This document shows, in pieces, positions 6,103-7,740 of a stretch of 7,740 bases of DNA. The DNA is taken from NCBI GenBank assembly GCA_013361595.1, contig JABFXT010000201.1:1-7740 (forward strand), read 5' to 3'. A program made the position numbers and the translations under genes. Positions within the stretch are counted from its first letter, which is position 1; every line of letters starts with the position of its first letter. Source of the stretch: Nocardia sp. (GTDB taxonomy: Bacteria > Actinomycetota > Actinomycetes > Mycobacteriales > Mycobacteriaceae). The notes under the pieces are model-generated. The model was given only the letters and a program-made list of their open reading frames with translations. It did not search any database and was not told the origin of the DNA.

Positions 6103-6135
6103 GTCTGGACTGATGTCCATACACTTGTGCATACA
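6103..6135 (+). promoter_or_regulatory. Inverted repeat and candidate promoter of the alcohol dehydrogenase operon
   Basis: TGGAC-TGAT-GTCCA (6106-6119) is a perfect 5-bp inverted repeat that extends to 8 of paired arms with one mismatch (6103-6122). It overlaps TACACT (6120-6125), a TANNNT -10 that would give a leader of about 60 nt. CATACA occurs twice, at 6118-6123 and 6130-6135, spaced by 12 bp. No clear -35 is seen. A regulator bound at the repeat would sit just upstream of or over the -10. Confidence 0.4.
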
Positions 6136-6191
6136 GCCGGGACCGACACCCGCACGGACCCGGAGCCGGTAGGAGAAAGCAGGTTCGACCG

Positions 6192-7319
6192 ATGAAGACC
6201 AAAGGCGCTCTCATCTGGGAATTCGACCAGCCGTGGCAGATCGAGGAGATCGAGATCGGCGACCCTCGTAAGCATGAGGTGAAGGTCCAGCTGGAAGCGG
6301 CCGGGATGTGCCATTCCGACCACCACCTGGTCACCGGCGGAATCCCGATGATGGGGTTCCCGGTACTCGGCGGCCACGAAGGCGCCGGCATCGTGACCGA
6401 GGTCGGCGACGGCGTGGAAGACCTCGCGGTCGGCGACCACGTCGTCCTGTCGTTCATCCCGTCCTGCGGTAAATGCAAATCCTGTCAGGCGGGCCTGCGC
6501 AACCTCTGCGACCTCGGCGCGCTCCTGCTGGCGGGCACCTCGGTCACCGACGGATCGTTCCGGATCCAGGCCCGCGGCCGGGACGTCTACCCGATGGCCC
6601 TGCTGGGCACCTTCTCGCCGTACATGGTGGTGCACGAGAGCTCGGTGGTGAAGATCGACCCGTCGATCCCGTTCGAGGTGGCCTGCCTGGTCGGCTGTGG
6701 TGTCACCACCGGCTACGGGTCGGCCGTACGCACCGCGGATATCCGGCCGGGCGAGGATGTCGCCGTCATCGGCCTGGGCGGGGTCGGCATCTCCGCGTTG
6801 CAGGGGGCCGTCCACGCGGGCGCCCGCTACATCTTCGCGGTCGACCCCGTGCCGTGGAAACGTGAGCAGGCCCTGAAATTCGGCGCCACCCACGCCTACG
6901 CCACCATCGAGGAGGCGACCGCCGGCTGCGCGGAGATCACCTGGGGCGGGATGGCCAAGAAGGTGATCGTGACCGTCGGCGAGGTCCACGGCGAGGACGT
7001 CGACAGCTGGATGGGTATCACGGCCAAGGCCGGGACCTGCGTGCTGACCGCCATGGGCAACCTGACCGAGAACAAGACCACCCTGAACCTGGCCATGCTC
7101 TCACTGCTGCAGAAGAACCTGCAGGGCACCATCTTCGGAGGCGGGAACCCGCACTACGATATCCCGCACCTGCTGTCGATGTACCAGGTCGGCAAGTTGA
7201 ATCTCGACGATATGGTCACCCGGCAGTACCGGCTCGAGGACATCAACGACGGGTACCAGGACATGCTCGCCGGCCGCAATATCCGCGGCATCATCCGCTA
7301 CACCGACGCGGACCGCTGA
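6192..7319 (+). CDS. adhB: NDMA-dependent (mycofactocin-linked) zinc alcohol dehydrogenase, AdhB-like, 375 aa
   Basis: This is a class III-like medium-chain zinc alcohol dehydrogenase of the NDMA-dependent nicotinoprotein family, very similar along its whole length to mycobacterial AdhB. These enzymes keep their NAD(H) bound and pass electrons to an outside carrier, mycofactocin in vivo or the dye NDMA in vitro. Catalytic zinc ligands: C40 (GMCHSDHH), H62-E63 (GGHEGAG) and C169 (VGCGVTTGYG). Structural zinc ligands: C92, C95, C98 and C106. The coenzyme fold GLGGVG is at 194-199, with D218 as the NAD-selecting acid. The length of 375 is typical. The start MKTKGALIWEF is the conserved family start. 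AGGAG at 6171-6175 is far away (16 nt), so the weaker AGG at 6181-6183 may serve. No mycofactocin synthesis gene (mftA-F) is in the window. It forms an operon with the next gene. The symbol rests on family resemblance. Confidence 0.93.
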   Translation: MKTKGALIWEFDQPWQIEEIEIGDPRKHEVKVQLEAAGMCHSDHHLVTGGIPMMGFPVLGGHEGAGIVTEVGDGVEDLAVGDHVVLSFIPSCGKCKSCQAGLRNLCDLGALLLAGTSVTDGSFRIQARGRDVYPMALLGTFSPYMVVHESSVVKIDPSIPFEVACLVGCGVTTGYGSAVRTADIRPGEDVAVIGLGGVGISALQGAVHAGARYIFAVDPVPWKREQALKFGATHAYATIEEATAGCAEITWGGMAKKVIVTVGEVHGEDVDSWMGITAKAGTCVLTAMGNLTENKTTLNLAMLSLLQKNLQGTIFGGGNPHYDIPHLLSMYQVGKLNLDDMVTRQYRLEDINDGYQDMLAGRNIRGIIRYTDADR

Positions 7320-7324
7320 GGAGA
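7318..7324 (+). promoter_or_regulatory. Shine-Dalgarno overlapping the dehydrogenase stop codon
   Basis: GAGGAGA begins inside the TGA at 7317-7319 and lies 4 nt before the ATG at 7329. This is the mark of translational coupling between the two genes. Confidence 0.75.
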
Positions 7325-7328
7325 ACGG

Positions 7329-7740
7329 ATGAGTTACCGGGTCGTCCAGTGGGCCACCGGATCGGTCGGCCGGGCCGCGCTGGAATGCATCATCGATCAC
7401 CCCGAACTGGAACTGGTGGGCTGCTGGGTCCATTCACCCGATAAGAGCGGGCGCGATGTGGGCGAGCTTCTCGGCCGGCCGCCGCTCGGGGTGACGACCA
7501 CCGACAGCCTCGACGCGATCCTCGCGCTCGCCGCCGACGCGGTGGTCTACGCGCCGCTGCTGCCACGCCCGGACGACGTGGCGGCCCTGCTGCGGTCCGG
7601 GAAGAATGTGGTGACACCGGTCGGCTGGTTCTACCCCACCGAGGAACAGGCCGAACCGGTCCGGCAGGCCTGCCTCGAGGGCGGGACCACCCTGCACGGC
7701 ACCGGGATCGACCCCGGCGGAGTCACGGAGGTGTTCCCGC
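7329..7740 (+). CDS. DapB-like NAD(P)-dependent oxidoreductase, N-terminal 137 aa (cut by window edge)
   Basis: The protein begins with a Rossmann fold: YRVVQWATGSVGRAALECI, with the dinucleotide loop G11-S12-V13-G14, then the second strand ELELVGCWVHS. It continues with DAVVYAPLLPRPDDVAALLRSGKNVVTPVGW and LHGTGIDPGGV. This matches the dihydrodipicolinate-reductase-like family often called 'NAD(P)H-dependent amine dehydrogenase' or 2,4-diaminopentanoate-dehydrogenase-like in actinobacteria. It is not the lysine-pathway DapB itself, and the real substrate is not known. The ATG at 7329 follows the dehydrogenase stop by 9 nt with a good Shine-Dalgarno, so the two are co-transcribed. The C-terminal catalytic/oligomerisation half, more than half of the usual length, lies outside the window. 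Confidence 0.85.
   Translation, partial: MSYRVVQWATGSVGRAALECIIDHPELELVGCWVHSPDKSGRDVGELLGRPPLGVTTTDSLDAILALAADAVVYAPLLPRPDDVAALLRSGKNVVTPVGWFYPTEEQAEPVRQACLEGGTTLHGTGIDPGGVTEVFP

Noticed and set aside
6024..6989. 321-codon frame on the minus strand opposite the alcohol dehydrogenase
   Set aside because: Shadow of a highly conserved gene; no recognisable protein features.

Overview
The window is GC-rich, densely packed DNA with strong third-position GC bias and few intergenic gaps. Its gene content and protein similarity point to a mycolic-acid actinobacterium (Mycobacteriales), most likely Nocardia or a close relative. The evidence is a divergent cobN/cobG pair like that of mycobacteria, a nicotinoprotein alcohol dehydrogenase very similar to mycobacterial AdhB, and TANNNT-type -10 elements. 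The genus is an inference, not a proof.

Left part (1-4551), cobalamin biosynthesis. cobN (cobaltochelatase large subunit) runs leftward from a GTG at 2699 and is cut by the left edge; 899 codons are visible. Its leader carries a recognisable, unusually compact cobalamin riboswitch on the minus strand (about 2748-2820). An 8-nt segment touching the Shine-Dalgarno site is perfectly complementary to the 5' part of the aptamer. Divergent from cobN lie a small PaaI-type hotdog thioesterase (2927-3328) and cobG (3367-4551, precorrin-3B synthase). CobG retains all four cysteines expected for the 4Fe-4S/siroheme site. CobG acts in the early ring-contraction steps and CobN inserts cobalt late, so both belong to the aerobic cobalamin pathway. 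Only cobN has a visible B12 switch.

Middle part (4552-5966), leftward genes. A short convergent gap with a GC hairpin separates cobG from a gene for a small single-pass membrane protein of unknown function (4595-4903, with a competing start at 4762). After a 211-base spacer with inverted and repeated hexamers comes a DUF2236/MpaB-family putative haem oxygenase (5115-5966).

Right part (5967-7740). A 225-base divergent control region holds a 29-bp inverted repeat lying over the likely -10 of the oxygenase gene and a second, smaller inverted repeat near the dehydrogenase promoter. Rightward from it runs a tight two-gene operon: an NDMA-dependent (mycofactocin-linked) zinc alcohol dehydrogenase (6192-7319), then a DapB-like NAD(P)-dependent oxidoreductase (7329 to beyond the window). 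Oxygenase, dehydrogenase and second dehydrogenase could form an oxidative catabolic module, but no substrate can be read from the sequence. I saw no tRNA, rRNA, CRISPR array, insertion sequence or phage gene.
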